A stretch of DNA of 64,000 bases from Aquabacterium commune (GCF_004362855.1 NZ_SNXW01000002.1:186001-250000); one strand, 5' to 3'. Positions 26,098 to 35,578 are shown, counted from the first letter of the stretch. Made by a program: numbers and translations. Notes: generated from the sequence alone by a model not told the origin.

Positions 26098-27762
26098 ATG
26101 TCCGCCCAGAACCACGCCAGCCACATCTACGCGCAAGACCTGCCCAAGACCGCCGCGAATTTCGCGCCCATCACCCCGCTGTCTTTCATCGAACGCACCG
26201 CGCTGGTTTACCCGCAGCGCACCGCGATCGTCCATGGTGAACTGCGCCAGACCTGGGCGCAGACTTACGCCCGCTGCCGCCAGCTGGCCAGCGCCCTGCA
26301 GCGCCGCGGCATCGGCCTGGGCGACACGGTCGCCGTGATGCTGCCCAACACGCCGCCCATGGTCGAAGCCCACTTCGGCATCCCCATGGCCGGTGCGGTG
26401 CTCAACACGCTCAACACCCGCCTGGACCCCGAAGCCATCGCCTTCATGCTGGACCACGGCGAGGCCAAGGTCGTCATCGTGGACCCCGAATTCAGCGGCG
26501 TGATGGCCCAGGCCCTGGCGCTGCGCCAGAACCAGCGCGAGGTGCTGGTGATCGACACCGAAGACGCGCTCTTCACCGGCAAGTCCAAGCCCATCGGCAG
26601 CCTCACCTACGAGCAGTTCGTGGCCGAGGGCGATGCCCATTTCGACTGGCAGCTGCCCGCCGACGAGTGGGACGCCATCAGCCTGAACTACACCTCGGGC
26701 ACCACCGGCAACCCCAAGGGCGTGGTGTATCACCACCGCGGCGCGGCCTCCAACGCCATCTCCAACATCCTGGAATGGGACATGCCCAAGCACGCCACCT
26801 ACCTGTGGACGCTGCCCATGTTCCATTGCAATGGCTGGTGCTTCCCCTGGACGGTGGCGGCCCGCGCGGGCGTCAACGTCTGCCTGCGCCGGGTGGACCC
26901 GAAAGCCATCTTCGATGCCATCCGCGCGCATGGCGTGACCCACTACTGCGGCGCGCCCATCGTGCACGCGGCCATGGTGGCGGCGCCGGCTGAGCTCAAA
27001 CAAGGGATCACGCAGCAGGTCAAGGCCATGGTCGCCGGTGCCGCACCGCCCGCCGCCATGATCGAGGGCATGGAGCAGATGGGCTTTGACCTCACCCACG
27101 TCTATGGCCTGACCGAGATCTACGGCCCCGCCGCCGTGTGCGTCAAGCACGCCGAGTGGGACGCGCTGGACGTGGGCGAGCGTGCCCGCCTGAACGCGCG
27201 CCAGGGCGTGAACTACCACCTGCAGCGCGGCATCGCCGTGATGGACGCCATCACCATGCAGCCCGTGCCCGCCGATGGCGAGACCATGGGCGAGATCATG
27301 TTCCGCGGCAACATCACGATGAAGGGTTACCTGAAGAACCCCAAGGCCACGCAAGAGGCTTTCGCGGGCGGCTGGTTCCACACGGGCGACCTGGCCGTGA
27401 TGTACCCCGACGGCTATGTGAAGATCAAAGACCGCAGCAAGGACATCATCATCTCGGGCGGCGAGAACATCTCGTCCATCGAGGTCGAAGACGTGCTCTA
27501 CCGCCACCCCGCCGTGATGGCCGCCGCCGTGGTCGCCAAGCCCGACGAGAAATGGGGCGAAACGCCTTGCGCCTTCATCGAGCTGAAAGCCGGTGCGCAG
27601 GTCACGGCCGAAGACATCGTGGCGCACTGCCGCCTGCACCTCGCCGGCTTCAAGATCCCGCGCGCGGTGGTGTTCGGCGAGCTGCCGAAAACCTCCACCG
27701 GCAAGATCCAGAAATTCGAGCTGCGCAAGCAGGCCGGTTCGGCCTCTGCGATCAACGTCTGA
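26098..27762 (+). CDS. Acyl-CoA synthetase (AMP-forming), medium-chain/AlkK-DmdB-like
   Basis: 554-residue adenylate-forming ligase that activates a carboxylic acid to its CoA thioester. Core motifs: ATP loop NYTSGTTGNPKGVVYHHRG, a LPMFHCNGW block, VYGLTEIYGPA, TGDLAVMYPDGYVKIKDRSKD and the C-terminal catalytic lysine in TSTGKIQKFELR. The sequence style matches the AlkK/methylmercaptopropionate-CoA ligase branch, but the acid cannot be assigned. Start 26098 has GGAG about 10 nt upstream. It is a single-gene unit ended by a strong terminator. Confidence 0.88.
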   Translation: MSAQNHASHIYAQDLPKTAANFAPITPLSFIERTALVYPQRTAIVHGELRQTWAQTYARCRQLASALQRRGIGLGDTVAVMLPNTPPMVEAHFGIPMAGAVLNTLNTRLDPEAIAFMLDHGEAKVVIVDPEFSGVMAQALALRQNQREVLVIDTEDALFTGKSKPIGSLTYEQFVAEGDAHFDWQLPADEWDAISLNYTSGTTGNPKGVVYHHRGAASNAISNILEWDMPKHATYLWTLPMFHCNGWCFPWTVAARAGVNVCLRRVDPKAIFDAIRAHGVTHYCGAPIVHAAMVAAPAELKQGITQQVKAMVAGAAPPAAMIEGMEQMGFDLTHVYGLTEIYGPAAVCVKHAEWDALDVGERARLNARQGVNYHLQRGIAVMDAITMQPVPADGETMGEIMFRGNITMKGYLKNPKATQEAFAGGWFHTGDLAVMYPDGYVKIKDRSKDIIISGGENISSIEVEDVLYRHPAVMAAAVVAKPDEKWGETPCAFIELKAGAQVTAEDIVAHCRLHLAGFKIPRAVVFGELPKTSTGKIQKFELRKQAGSASAINV

Positions 27763-27771
27763 GGCCATCCA

Positions 27772-27792
27772 TTCGCCTTTTTTCACGGCGAA
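27772..27792 (+). other. Short hairpin ahead of the acyl-CoA synthetase terminator
   Basis: TTCGCC (27772-27777) and GGCGAA (27787-27792) pair around a 9-nt loop rich in T. It precedes the main terminator by a few bases. Confidence 0.45.
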
Positions 27793-27795
27793 CAC

Positions 27796-27829
27796 AGGCG
27801 CGCACGGCACAGGCCGGCGCGCCTTTTTT
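27796..27829 (+). terminator. Intrinsic terminator of the acyl-CoA synthetase gene
   Basis: AGGCGCGC (27796-27803) and GCGCGCCT (27817-27824) form an 8-bp stem with a 13-nt loop and a six-T run at 27824-27829. Confidence 0.88.
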
Positions 27830-28011
27830 GATGCATCGGCCCCACGAAAAAACGGATTTGTTCACCAGCTGAAAACGCCCGGCACAGCGCGGGATGGGCC
27901 CCTCAAAAAGTGCCTGGCACGTCACGGAAAAGCCATGCGCTTACTTGTAACATGCCGCTTACTTTTGATGCCATCGCGCACGGACGCCACCCGCCACGGA
28001 GCCTTGCAAGC

Positions 28012-30411
28012 ATGCCAGCAGCCCCCCTGCCCAGGGACGAAGACCTCCGACTGGCTGTCCTGCAAGACCTGGACCTGCTGGACGCTGGCGCGGACACCGA
28101 CCTCGACCGCGTGACCGCCCTGGCCGCCGAGGTGCTGGAAGTGCCGCTGTGCCTGGTCTCGCTGATGGACCGCACGCTGCTGCGCATCCTCTCGCACCAC
28201 GGCCTGGACGCGACGCAGTGGCCGCGCGAAGACAGCTTCTGCGCCCATGTGGTGGCCTCGGGCCGCACCATCCTCGCGCACGACCTGCGCCTCGATGACC
28301 GTTTCGCCGACAACGACCTCGTCAGCCGCCGCATCCCGCCGCTGCGTTTCTACGCCGGCGTGCCCCTGGTGTTCGACGACCAGGTGGTGGGCACCTTGGC
28401 CGTGCTGGACCAACGCCCTCGCCACGATTTCGACGAGCGCAAGCTGCAGCTGTTGGCGCGCTTTGCCGAGCTCGTGCACAGCCAGCTGGCCCAACACCGC
28501 GAGCGCCGCCAGACCCAGCGCGAGCGCGCCCTGTTCGCCGCCGGCCCGGTGGGCGCCATGGTGTGGGACGCGGCCGTGCCGCCCAAGCCCGTGTACCTGT
28601 CGGCCAACCTGGGCGGCATCCTGGGCGAGACCTTCGCCGAGCAACTGCGCGCCGGCAAGCCCTTTGAGGCCATCGTCCACCCCGACGACCAGGCCCTGGT
28701 CCAGACCGGCCTGAGCAGCCACGCGGTGGGCGAGCTGCCCTCGCTGGCGCTGAGCTTCCGCCTCAAGCAGACCGGCCGCCACCCGCGCTGGCTGCACCAG
28801 GTCAGCCAGGCCGACCGCGACGCCGATGGCCGCCTGCTGCGCATCCGCAGCTACCTCTTCGACCTGACGCGGCAAAAGCAGCTGGAGTCGTCCATCGAGG
28901 CTACCAAGGAACGCCTCTACCTGGCGCTGGAATCGGCCCGCATCGGCACCTGGGACCTGAACTACCTCACCCAGGAGCGCATGCTGAATTCGCGCGCCGC
29001 GGCCATGCTGGGCTTCCGCGAAGACGAGCTGGAGCACAGCAACCTCGGCTGGATGGACCGCGTCCACCCCTACGACCGCATGCACATCGACCGCGCCACG
29101 CACGACCACCGCCAGGGTTCGGGCGATGTGGTGGCGCTGGAATACCGCATCCGCCACAAGCGCGGCCACTACATCTGGGTGCGCAGTTACGGCCGCGTGG
29201 TCGAGTACGACCGCCAGGGCCGCGCCGTGCGCGTGGTCGGCACCCTCATCGACATCAGCGAAGACAAGCAGAAAGAAGCCCTGCGCAACCGCCAGCGCCA
29301 ACTGCTGGACCTGCTCAACCAGGCACAAACGTCCTTCCTGCTCAACCGCAGCGTGCACGACGCCTGCGAGGCCCTGTTCGAGCACCTGCTGACGATCAGC
29401 GAGTGCGTGGTCGGCTTCATCGGCGTGGTCCAGCCAGGCCCGAACGGTGAGCCTCAGCTGCTGGTGCCCACCATCTCCGAGGCCGGCTGGCGCGACCACC
29501 ACGTCGTGCCTGGCCCCAGCCACACGCAACGCGAGGATGGCCTGCTGTTCACCCGCCTGGACAACCTCTTCGGCCATGCCGTCACGGCCAACGAGGTCGT
29601 CATGGCCAACCACCTGCCCAGCCACCCGGCCAGCCGCGGCCTGCCCGAGGGCCACGCCGAGCTGAAGAACTTCCTGGGCCTGCCCATCCGTTTCGACCAC
29701 AAGGTCGTGGGCATGATCGGCCTGGGCAACCGGCCCGAGGGCTTTGACGAGTCCCTCGTGCAATTGCTCGAACCCCTGGTGGTGACGCTGGGCACGCTCT
29801 TCCACGCCCGCGATCAGGAAACCGCCCGCGTCAGCGCCGAGCAGGAGCTGCACCGCCTGGCCAGCCGCGACGCCCTCACGGCCCTGGCCAACCGGCGACA
29901 CTTCTTCGACGTGGCCGCCGCCGGCCTGACGCAGACCCGCCGCTACGCCACGCCCCTGACCGTGGCGCTGATGGACCTCGACCACTTCAAGCACATCAAC
30001 GACACCCACGGCCATGCCGCCGGTGACGCCGTGCTCAAGGTCTTTGCCGAGGTGCTGCGCGAGTCCCTGCGCGACACCGACACGCCCGCCCGCATCGGCG
30101 GCGAAGAGTTCGCCGTGATGCTGACCTCCACGCCGCAGGACGAGGCCATCGTCGCGCTGGAGCGCATCCGCGCGGCGCTCGACCAGCGCCCCATCGAGTT
30201 CAACGGCCAGACCATCTACGCCACCGTCAGCATCGGCGCGGTGCAATGGCGCGCCGAACACCACGATGTGGACGCCATGCTCGCCCATGCCGACGAGGCG
30301 CTCTACACCGCCAAGCGCGAAGGCCGCAACCGCGTGTGCCTCTACCGCCACGAGGGGCAGCCCAACGGGCACGAACCGCCCGCCCTGCGCGCGGCCAACG
30401 ACGCGGCTTGA
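28012..30411 (+). CDS. Diguanylate cyclase with GAF-PAS-PAS-GAF sensor region
   Basis: 799-residue signalling enzyme that makes cyclic di-GMP. An N-terminal GAF domain (about 25-165), two PAS domains (180-300, 305-425, the second with a clear PAC end GTLIDISEDKQ), a second GAF (445-600) and a GGDEF domain (635-790) can be followed. The active site is GGEEF at 696-700 and the feedback site RDTD at 687-690 sits exactly five residues before it, so product inhibition is likely retained. No membrane helices, so it senses cytosolic signals. The start is uncertain: ATG at 28012 has GGAG about 11 nt upstream, while in-frame starts at 27952 and 27910 would add residues with no domain. Confidence 0.88.
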   Translation: MPAAPLPRDEDLRLAVLQDLDLLDAGADTDLDRVTALAAEVLEVPLCLVSLMDRTLLRILSHHGLDATQWPREDSFCAHVVASGRTILAHDLRLDDRFADNDLVSRRIPPLRFYAGVPLVFDDQVVGTLAVLDQRPRHDFDERKLQLLARFAELVHSQLAQHRERRQTQRERALFAAGPVGAMVWDAAVPPKPVYLSANLGGILGETFAEQLRAGKPFEAIVHPDDQALVQTGLSSHAVGELPSLALSFRLKQTGRHPRWLHQVSQADRDADGRLLRIRSYLFDLTRQKQLESSIEATKERLYLALESARIGTWDLNYLTQERMLNSRAAAMLGFREDELEHSNLGWMDRVHPYDRMHIDRATHDHRQGSGDVVALEYRIRHKRGHYIWVRSYGRVVEYDRQGRAVRVVGTLIDISEDKQKEALRNRQRQLLDLLNQAQTSFLLNRSVHDACEALFEHLLTISECVVGFIGVVQPGPNGEPQLLVPTISEAGWRDHHVVPGPSHTQREDGLLFTRLDNLFGHAVTANEVVMANHLPSHPASRGLPEGHAELKNFLGLPIRFDHKVVGMIGLGNRPEGFDESLVQLLEPLVVTLGTLFHARDQETARVSAEQELHRLASRDALTALANRRHFFDVAAAGLTQTRRYATPLTVALMDLDHFKHINDTHGHAAGDAVLKVFAEVLRESLRDTDTPARIGGEEFAVMLTSTPQDEAIVALERIRAALDQRPIEFNGQTIYATVSIGAVQWRAEHHDVDAMLAHADEALYTAKREGRNRVCLYRHEGQPNGHEPPALRAANDAA

Positions 30412-30462
30412 GTTACCTTTGCGGGTGGCGCACCGAGCGCTGACCTGAAGGAGCCCTGGCCC

Positions 30463-32037
30463 ATGAACCTGTTCACCGCGCTGCAAGCCGCCTGGCCCGT
30501 CCAAAGCCAGGGCACCGCCATCCTGACCGGCCAGGGACTGGCCTACACCTGGCAGGACCTCGACCGCGCCACGGCCATGCTGGCCAACCTGATCGACAGC
30601 CTGCGCCTGCGTGGCCGCGAAGGCCGCCCACCGGTCGTGGCCGCGCACGTGGACAAGTCGGTCGAATCGCTGCTGCTCTACCTGGCCACGCTGCGTGCCG
30701 GCTGCACCTACCTGCCGCTGAACCCGGCCTACCGCGCCGCCGAGCTCACCCACTTCCTGGAAGACGCCCGCCCGGCCATGCTGGTGTGCCGCCCGGCCGA
30801 CCAGGACTGGGTGATCCCGCTGGCCGCGCACAGCCAGGTCGGCCACCTCTTCACGCTGGGCGACCAGCGCACGGGCAGCCTGCTGACCCACGCCTCGCTG
30901 CACAGCGACGTGCACACCGTGGCACCACGCGGCCTCGACGACCTCGCCGCCATCCTCTACACCTCGGGCACCACCGGCCGCAGCAAGGGCGCCCTGCTCA
31001 GCCACGGCAACCTGCTGAGCAACGCGCAAACGCTGCTGCGCCACTGGGACTGGCGCCAGGACGACTGCCTGCTCCACGCCCTGCCCGTCTTCCACATCCA
31101 CGGCCTGTTCGTGGCCAGCCACTGCGCGCTGCTGTCGGCCACCCCGATGCGCTGGCTGGACAAATTCGACGCGGCCGGCGTGCTGGCGCAGATCACCGAC
31201 GCCCACGCCCCGCGCGCCACCCTCTTCATGGGCGTGCCCACCATGTACGGCCGCCTGCTGGCCTCACCGGCTTTGAGCGCTGCGGCCACCGCCCACATGC
31301 GCCTGTTCGTCAGCGGCTCGGCCCCGCTGCTGCCCGCCGCCTTCGACGAGTTCGCCCAGCGCACCGGCCACACCATCCTGGAGCGCTATGGCATGAGCGA
31401 AACCGGCATGCTGTGTTCCAACCCCTGCCGCGACAGCGGGGGCCCGCGCCTGAGCGGCAGCGTGGGCCGCGCCCTGCCCGGCGTGGGCGTGCGCATCGTC
31501 GATGACGCGGGCCTGCACGTGCAGCGCAACGTCACTGGCCACGTCGAGGTGCAAGGCCCCAATGTCTTCGGCGGCTACCTCGGCCTGCCCGACAAGACGG
31601 CAGAAGCCTTCACCGACGACGGCTGGTTCCGCACCGGCGACGTCGGCCGCATCGACGCCGAGGGCTACGTCCACCTGGTCGGCCGCGCCAAGGACCTCGT
31701 CATCAGCGGCGGCTTCAACGTCTATCCGGCCGAAGTGGAAAGCCACCTCGACAAGCTGCCCGGGGTGGCCGAATCCGCCGTGGTGGGCGTGCCCCACCCC
31801 GACTTCGGCGAAGGCGTGGTGGCCGTGGTCGTGCCGCAGCCAGGGCACACGCTGCACGAGGCCGAGCTCATCCGCGCCATCAAGGACGAACTGGCCGGCT
31901 TCAAATGCCCCAAGCGCATCTTCAGCGTGAGCGAGCTGCCACGCAATGCCATGGGCAAGGTGCAAAAGAACGTGCTGCGCCAGCAACTCGACGGCACCTT
32001 TGCCACCGCCCAAGCAACATCCAGGAGACACGCATGA
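30463..32037 (+). CDS. matB: Malonyl-CoA synthetase (MatB-like) acyl-CoA ligase
   Basis: 524-residue adenylate-forming ligase of the MatB type, which converts malonate or methylmalonate, CoA and ATP to the CoA ester. Motifs: LYTSGTTGRSKGALLSHGNL, LPVFHIHGLFVA, RYGMSETGM (typical of MatB), RTGDVGRIDAEGYVHLVGRAKD and the C-terminal lysine in AMGKVQKNVL. Start 30463 has AAGGAG upstream. The stop overlaps the next gene's ATG (ATGA at 32034-32037). No matA decarboxylase or malonate transporter is next to it, so the acid used here might differ from malonate. Confidence 0.83.
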   Translation: MNLFTALQAAWPVQSQGTAILTGQGLAYTWQDLDRATAMLANLIDSLRLRGREGRPPVVAAHVDKSVESLLLYLATLRAGCTYLPLNPAYRAAELTHFLEDARPAMLVCRPADQDWVIPLAAHSQVGHLFTLGDQRTGSLLTHASLHSDVHTVAPRGLDDLAAILYTSGTTGRSKGALLSHGNLLSNAQTLLRHWDWRQDDCLLHALPVFHIHGLFVASHCALLSATPMRWLDKFDAAGVLAQITDAHAPRATLFMGVPTMYGRLLASPALSAAATAHMRLFVSGSAPLLPAAFDEFAQRTGHTILERYGMSETGMLCSNPCRDSGGPRLSGSVGRALPGVGVRIVDDAGLHVQRNVTGHVEVQGPNVFGGYLGLPDKTAEAFTDDGWFRTGDVGRIDAEGYVHLVGRAKDLVISGGFNVYPAEVESHLDKLPGVAESAVVGVPHPDFGEGVVAVVVPQPGHTLHEAELIRAIKDELAGFKCPKRIFSVSELPRNAMGKVQKNVLRQQLDGTFATAQATSRRHA

Positions 32038-32789
32038 CCCCCTCCCTGCAAGCCCAAGTCAGCCCCGAAGAGTGGCAACTGCGCCTGGACCTCGCCGCCG
32101 CCTACCGCCTGGTGGCGCTGTACGGCTGGAGCGACCTCGTCTTCACCCACATCTCGGCGCGCATCCCTGGGCCTGAGCACCACTTCCTCATCAACCCCTA
32201 CGGGATGATGTTCGATGAGATCACCGCCTCCAGCCTGGTCAAGATCGATCAGGACTGCAACAAGCTCAGTGACTCGCCCTTCCCCGTCAACCCGGCCGGC
32301 TTCACCATCCACAGCGCGGTGCACGCCGTGCGCGAAGACGCCGGCTGCGTGCTGCACACCCACACGCGCGCCGGCGTGGGCGTCTCGGCGCAACAGGGTG
32401 GCGTGCTGCCCATCTCGCAACAAAGCACCTTCGTGCTGGCCTCACTCGCTTACCATGCCTACGAGGGCGTGGCCTTCCGCGAGGACGAAAAGCCGCGCCT
32501 GCAAGCCGATCTGGGCGACAAGAATTTCCTGATGCTGCGCAACCATGGCCTGCTGACCGTCGGCCGCACCATCGCCGATGCCTTCCTGAACATGTACATC
32601 TTCGAAACCACCTGCCAGATCCAGCTGGCCGCGCAAAGCGGCGGCGTGCCGCTCACCGAGGTCAACCCGCAGATCGTGCAAGGCGTGGCGCACGCCATGA
32701 AGGTGCAAACCGGTGGCATGGGCGGCGCCTTCGTGTGGCCTGCGCTCATCCGCAAGCTCGACCGCACCGACACGGGCTGGCGCGCATGA
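32034..32789 (+). CDS. Class II aldolase/adducin family protein
   Basis: 251-residue metal-dependent aldolase-fold protein. The zinc-site HTHTRAG (about residues 105-111) and a later LRNHGLLTVGRT are conserved, as is the start region WQLRLDLAAAYRLVALYGWSDLVF. Class II aldolases cleave phosphorylated sugars, but this adducin-like subfamily, common in proteobacteria, has no fixed substrate. It is coupled to both neighbours by ATGA overlaps, which links it to matB. CAGGAG precedes the start. Confidence 0.88.
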   Translation: MTPSLQAQVSPEEWQLRLDLAAAYRLVALYGWSDLVFTHISARIPGPEHHFLINPYGMMFDEITASSLVKIDQDCNKLSDSPFPVNPAGFTIHSAVHAVREDAGCVLHTHTRAGVGVSAQQGGVLPISQQSTFVLASLAYHAYEGVAFREDEKPRLQADLGDKNFLMLRNHGLLTVGRTIADAFLNMYIFETTCQIQLAAQSGGVPLTEVNPQIVQGVAHAMKVQTGGMGGAFVWPALIRKLDRTDTGWRA

Positions 32790-33550
32790 AGACCTGGCAC
32801 ACCATCCTGAGCGCCACGGCGGTGTCCGTGCTCGCCGCCCTGGCCATCGTGCGCGGGCCGCAGTGGTTCGGCCCCGCGTCAGGCGACCCACAAGGCAACC
32901 CCCAAGGCCAGGCGGCCAAAGCGGCAGGCACGCCCCCGCCCTGGCTGGTCACGGCACACCCCGACGGCAGCAGCGAGGCGCTGGGGCTGGCGCTCGGCGC
33001 CGGCACCCTGGCCGATGTGCGCCAACGCTTCGGCGCAGACACCCAGATCGCCATCATCGCGGCCCCCGGTGAAGATGGCTCGCTGGAAGCCTTCGTGGAC
33101 CCGGCACAGGCAGGCTTCATCGCTGGCAAGCTGGTCGTCACGGCAGCGCTGCCCGCGTCAAGCCCGGCCACGCTGCGCAGCCTGCGCGAACGCGCGCTGA
33201 AATCCGAGTTCATGGAAAGCACGACGCGCAAGTACACGCTGCGCCCTGAGGACGAGGCCCTGGCGCTGCAGGCCCGCATCGTCGCCCTGAGCTTCATTCC
33301 GCAGGCCAGCCTGGACGCCGACATCATCCTGGCGCGCTTCGGCACGCCGGCCGCACGCCTGCGCAGCAACGACCGCCAGGAGCACTTCCTCTACCCCGAC
33401 AAGGGCCTGGACGTCATCCTCGACAGCGAGGGCAAGGAGTTGCTGCAGTACGTCGCACCGCGCGACTTCGAGCGCCTGCGTGCGCCATTGCAGGCATGGC
33501 AGGCGGCACAGGCCACGTCAGCGGCTTCAGCGTCTCAGGCGACGCGCTGA
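32786..33550 (+). CDS. Unknown exported or membrane-anchored protein in the matB operon
   Basis: 254-residue protein I do not recognise. It has an N-terminal hydrophobic segment (about 5-24) serving as signal or anchor, a Gly/Pro/Gln-rich linker, then a mixed alpha/beta domain (about 50-240). The tail part FGTPAARLRSNDRQEHFLYP followed by KGLDVILDSEGKELLQYV resembles a repeated beta-meander of lipoprotein-like stress proteins, but this is weak. Start 32786 overlaps the aldolase stop as ATGA. Its 3' end overlaps the convergent acyltransferase gene by 16 nt. Confidence 0.72.
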   Translation: MKTWHTILSATAVSVLAALAIVRGPQWFGPASGDPQGNPQGQAAKAAGTPPPWLVTAHPDGSSEALGLALGAGTLADVRQRFGADTQIAIIAAPGEDGSLEAFVDPAQAGFIAGKLVVTAALPASSPATLRSLRERALKSEFMESTTRKYTLRPEDEALALQARIVALSFIPQASLDADIILARFGTPAARLRSNDRQEHFLYPDKGLDVILDSEGKELLQYVAPRDFERLRAPLQAWQAAQATSAASASQATR

Positions 33551-34443
33551 CCCGGGCGCTGGCCCGAGGTCTGAGCACCCGCCAGGATCTGCGCGATCTC
33601 GGCGTCCTTGGCCTGCCACAGGCCATTGATCCAGGCCTGCACCTTCGAGCGGTCGGCCGGGCGACCATCGGCGCTCACCAGCAGGTGCTTCGGGATGGGC
33701 TGCTGGCGCACGGTCACCACGATGTCTTCGATGTGGCCGGTCAACAGGTCCGTGAAGGTGGGCACGCCTTTGGGGTACACGATGGTCACGTCCACCAGGC
33801 AATCGAACAGGTCGCCCATGGTCTCCAGCGCCATGCCCACGCCGCCGGTCTTGGGCTTGAGCAGGTGGGTGTAAGGCGAGTTCTGCTGGTCGTGCTTGTG
33901 CTGCGTGAAGCGCGTGCCTTCCATGAAGCTGATCACCGAGGTCGGGATGACCTTGAACTTCTCGCAGGCCTTGCGCGCGGTCTCCAGGTCCTTCTGGGCC
34001 GAGGCGCCGCCGCGGCGCTTCATGAAGGGGAAGTCCAGCGCCCACCAGGCCAGGCCGATGACGGGCACGTAGATCAGTTCCTGCTTGATGAAGAACTTCA
34101 GGAAGGGGATGCGGCCACGGAACACCTTCTGCAGCACCAGGATGTCCACCCAGCTCTGGTGGTTGCTGCTGACCAGGTACCAGCCACGCGGGCTGAAGCC
34201 CTCCATGCCCGACACCTGCCAGCGGGTGTGGCCCACCGCCGCCATCCACACGCCATTGACGGCGATCCAGAAGCTGGCCAGCCCGTTGAGCACGACGTCG
34301 GTCACGCGGCGCACCGCCTGGAAGGGCAGCACCAGCTTGAGCAGGGCGAACGGGATCATCAACGAAAAGATGAGCACCGTGTTGACGGCCAGCACGACGC
34401 TGGCCACCGAGGCTTTGACGAACGACACCAGGGAGCTGAACAT
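33535..34443 (-). CDS. 1-acylglycerol-3-phosphate acyltransferase family (PlsC/YihG-like)
   Basis: 302-residue membrane acyltransferase. The catalytic NHQSWVD (HX4D) lies near residue 93, and the acceptor-binding FMEGTRFTQHK follows; both match the YihG/PlsC branch. One or two N-terminal membrane helices (about 5-45) precede the domain. It should acylate lysophospholipids or related glycerols in the inner membrane. Start 34443 gives this N-terminus; longer in-frame starts lack a domain. It diverges from ppk2. Confidence 0.88.
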   Translation of the reverse strand: MFSSLVSFVKASVASVVLAVNTVLIFSLMIPFALLKLVLPFQAVRRVTDVVLNGLASFWIAVNGVWMAAVGHTRWQVSGMEGFSPRGWYLVSSNHQSWVDILVLQKVFRGRIPFLKFFIKQELIYVPVIGLAWWALDFPFMKRRGGASAQKDLETARKACEKFKVIPTSVISFMEGTRFTQHKHDQQNSPYTHLLKPKTGGVGMALETMGDLFDCLVDVTIVYPKGVPTFTDLLTGHIEDIVVTVRQQPIPKHLLVSADGRPADRSKVQAWINGLWQAKDAEIAQILAGAQTSGQRPGQRVA

Positions 34444-34502
34444 GGGAGAGCCGGGCCACGAGGGGCCACGAGAACCAGGATGTCGCGGATTATGCGACGC
34501 AA

Positions 34503-34518
34503 CTGCACAGGTGTGCAG
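34503..34518. promoter_or_regulatory. Perfect palindrome in the divergent acyltransferase-ppk2 region
   Basis: CTGCACAGGTGTGCAG is two 7-bp arms around GG. It lies 60 nt before the acyltransferase start and 77 nt before ppk2. A second palindrome, TTGCC-CT-GGCAA, is at 34548-34559. Both are plausible operators for a shared regulator. Confidence 0.45.
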
Positions 34519-34594
34519 CAATTCGCCCACCTCATCAAAATGACACATTGCCCTGGCAACATGCTCGTTTTGATCAAGATGCCACCAGACCGCC

Positions 34595-35509
34595 ATGAAC
34601 TCGCCGCACAACCCGCTGGACGCTGACACCCTGCGCCGCCTGCAGGAAGACGTCATCGACAGCTACGACGAAGAGCTGGAGCTGGAGGTCGATGACCGCA
34701 TCCTCGACGGTCCGGCCGGCCTGAGCGACGAAGCCCGCGAATCCCGTCGCGTCTATTTCCGCGAGCTGTTCCGCCTGCAAGGCGAGCTGGTCAAGCTGCA
34801 GGACTGGGTCGTGCACACCGGCGAGCGCGTGGTCGTGCTCTTCGAAGGCCGCGATGCCGCCGGCAAGGGCGGCGCCATCAAGCGCATCACCCAGCGCCTG
34901 AACCCGCGCGTCTGCCGCGTGGCCGCCCTGCCCGCGCCCAACGACCGCGAAAAAACCCAGTGGTATTTCCAGCGCTTCGTGAGCCACCTTCCGGCGGCCG
35001 GCGAGATCGTGCTGTTCGACCGCAGCTGGTACAACCGCGCCGGTGTCGAGCGCGTCATGGGCTTTTGCTCCGACGAAGACCTCGAAGAGTTCTTCCGCTC
35101 CGTGCCCGAGTTCGAGAAGATGCTGGTGCGCAGCGGCATCCGCGTCATCAAGTACTGGTTCTCCATCTCCGACGAAGAGCAAAGCGCGCGCTTCCTGGCC
35201 CGCATCAACGACCCGCTCAAGCAGTGGAAGCTCAGCCCGATGGACCTGGAAAGCCGCCGCCGCTGGGAGGACTACACCCGCGCCAAGGAAGTGATGCTGG
35301 AGCGCACCCACATCCCCGAAGCGCCCTGGTGGGTGGTGCAGGCCGTGGACAAGAAGCGCGCCCGCCTGAACTGCATGCACCACCTGCTCGCGCAGTTCGA
35401 CTACCACGAGGTCGAGCACGAGCCGGTCTATCTGCCCCCGCGCGAGCGCCACGAGGACTACATTCGCAACCCGGTGCCGGCCGACATGTTCGTGCCCGAC
35501 ATCTACTGA
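34595..35509 (+). CDS. ppk2: Polyphosphate kinase 2
   Basis: 304-residue cytoplasmic enzyme of the PPK2 family, which moves phosphate between polyphosphate and nucleoside diphosphates. Walker A is EGRDAAGKGGAIKRI (about residues 85-99), and the lid/Walker B motif is FDRSWYNRAGVERVMGF. Length and the single kinase domain match class I PPK2. A polyP enzyme agrees with the phosphatase PhoX in the same window as signs of phosphorus economy, though they are not linked in sequence. Two palindromes lie upstream. Confidence 0.94.
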   Translation: MNSPHNPLDADTLRRLQEDVIDSYDEELELEVDDRILDGPAGLSDEARESRRVYFRELFRLQGELVKLQDWVVHTGERVVVLFEGRDAAGKGGAIKRITQRLNPRVCRVAALPAPNDREKTQWYFQRFVSHLPAAGEIVLFDRSWYNRAGVERVMGFCSDEDLEEFFRSVPEFEKMLVRSGIRVIKYWFSISDEEQSARFLARINDPLKQWKLSPMDLESRRRWEDYTRAKEVMLERTHIPEAPWWVVQAVDKKRARLNCMHHLLAQFDYHEVEHEPVYLPPRERHEDYIRNPVPADMFVPDIY

Positions 35510-35519
35510 GCCAGCCCCC

Positions 35520-35546
35520 ACGCCTGACAAGGCCGCCGCCAGGCGT
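35520..35546 (+). other. Hairpin between ppk2 and the ABC exporter gene
   Basis: ACGCCTG (35520-35526) and CAGGCGT (35540-35546) form a 7-bp stem with a 13-nt loop starting 10 nt after the ppk2 stop. No T-run follows; a GTTAAC overlapping its end could be a -10 for the next gene. Confidence 0.4.
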
Positions 35547-35578
35547 TAACCTTGGCGGTTTGTGGAAAGCCCCCTGAC

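Noticed and set aside
27922..31206. Minus-strand open frame of 1094 codons across the cyclase and matB
   Set aside because: It spans two unrelated plus-strand genes and their intergenic gap, has no known domain and no ribosome site, and shows the codon-mirror composition of an antisense shadow.
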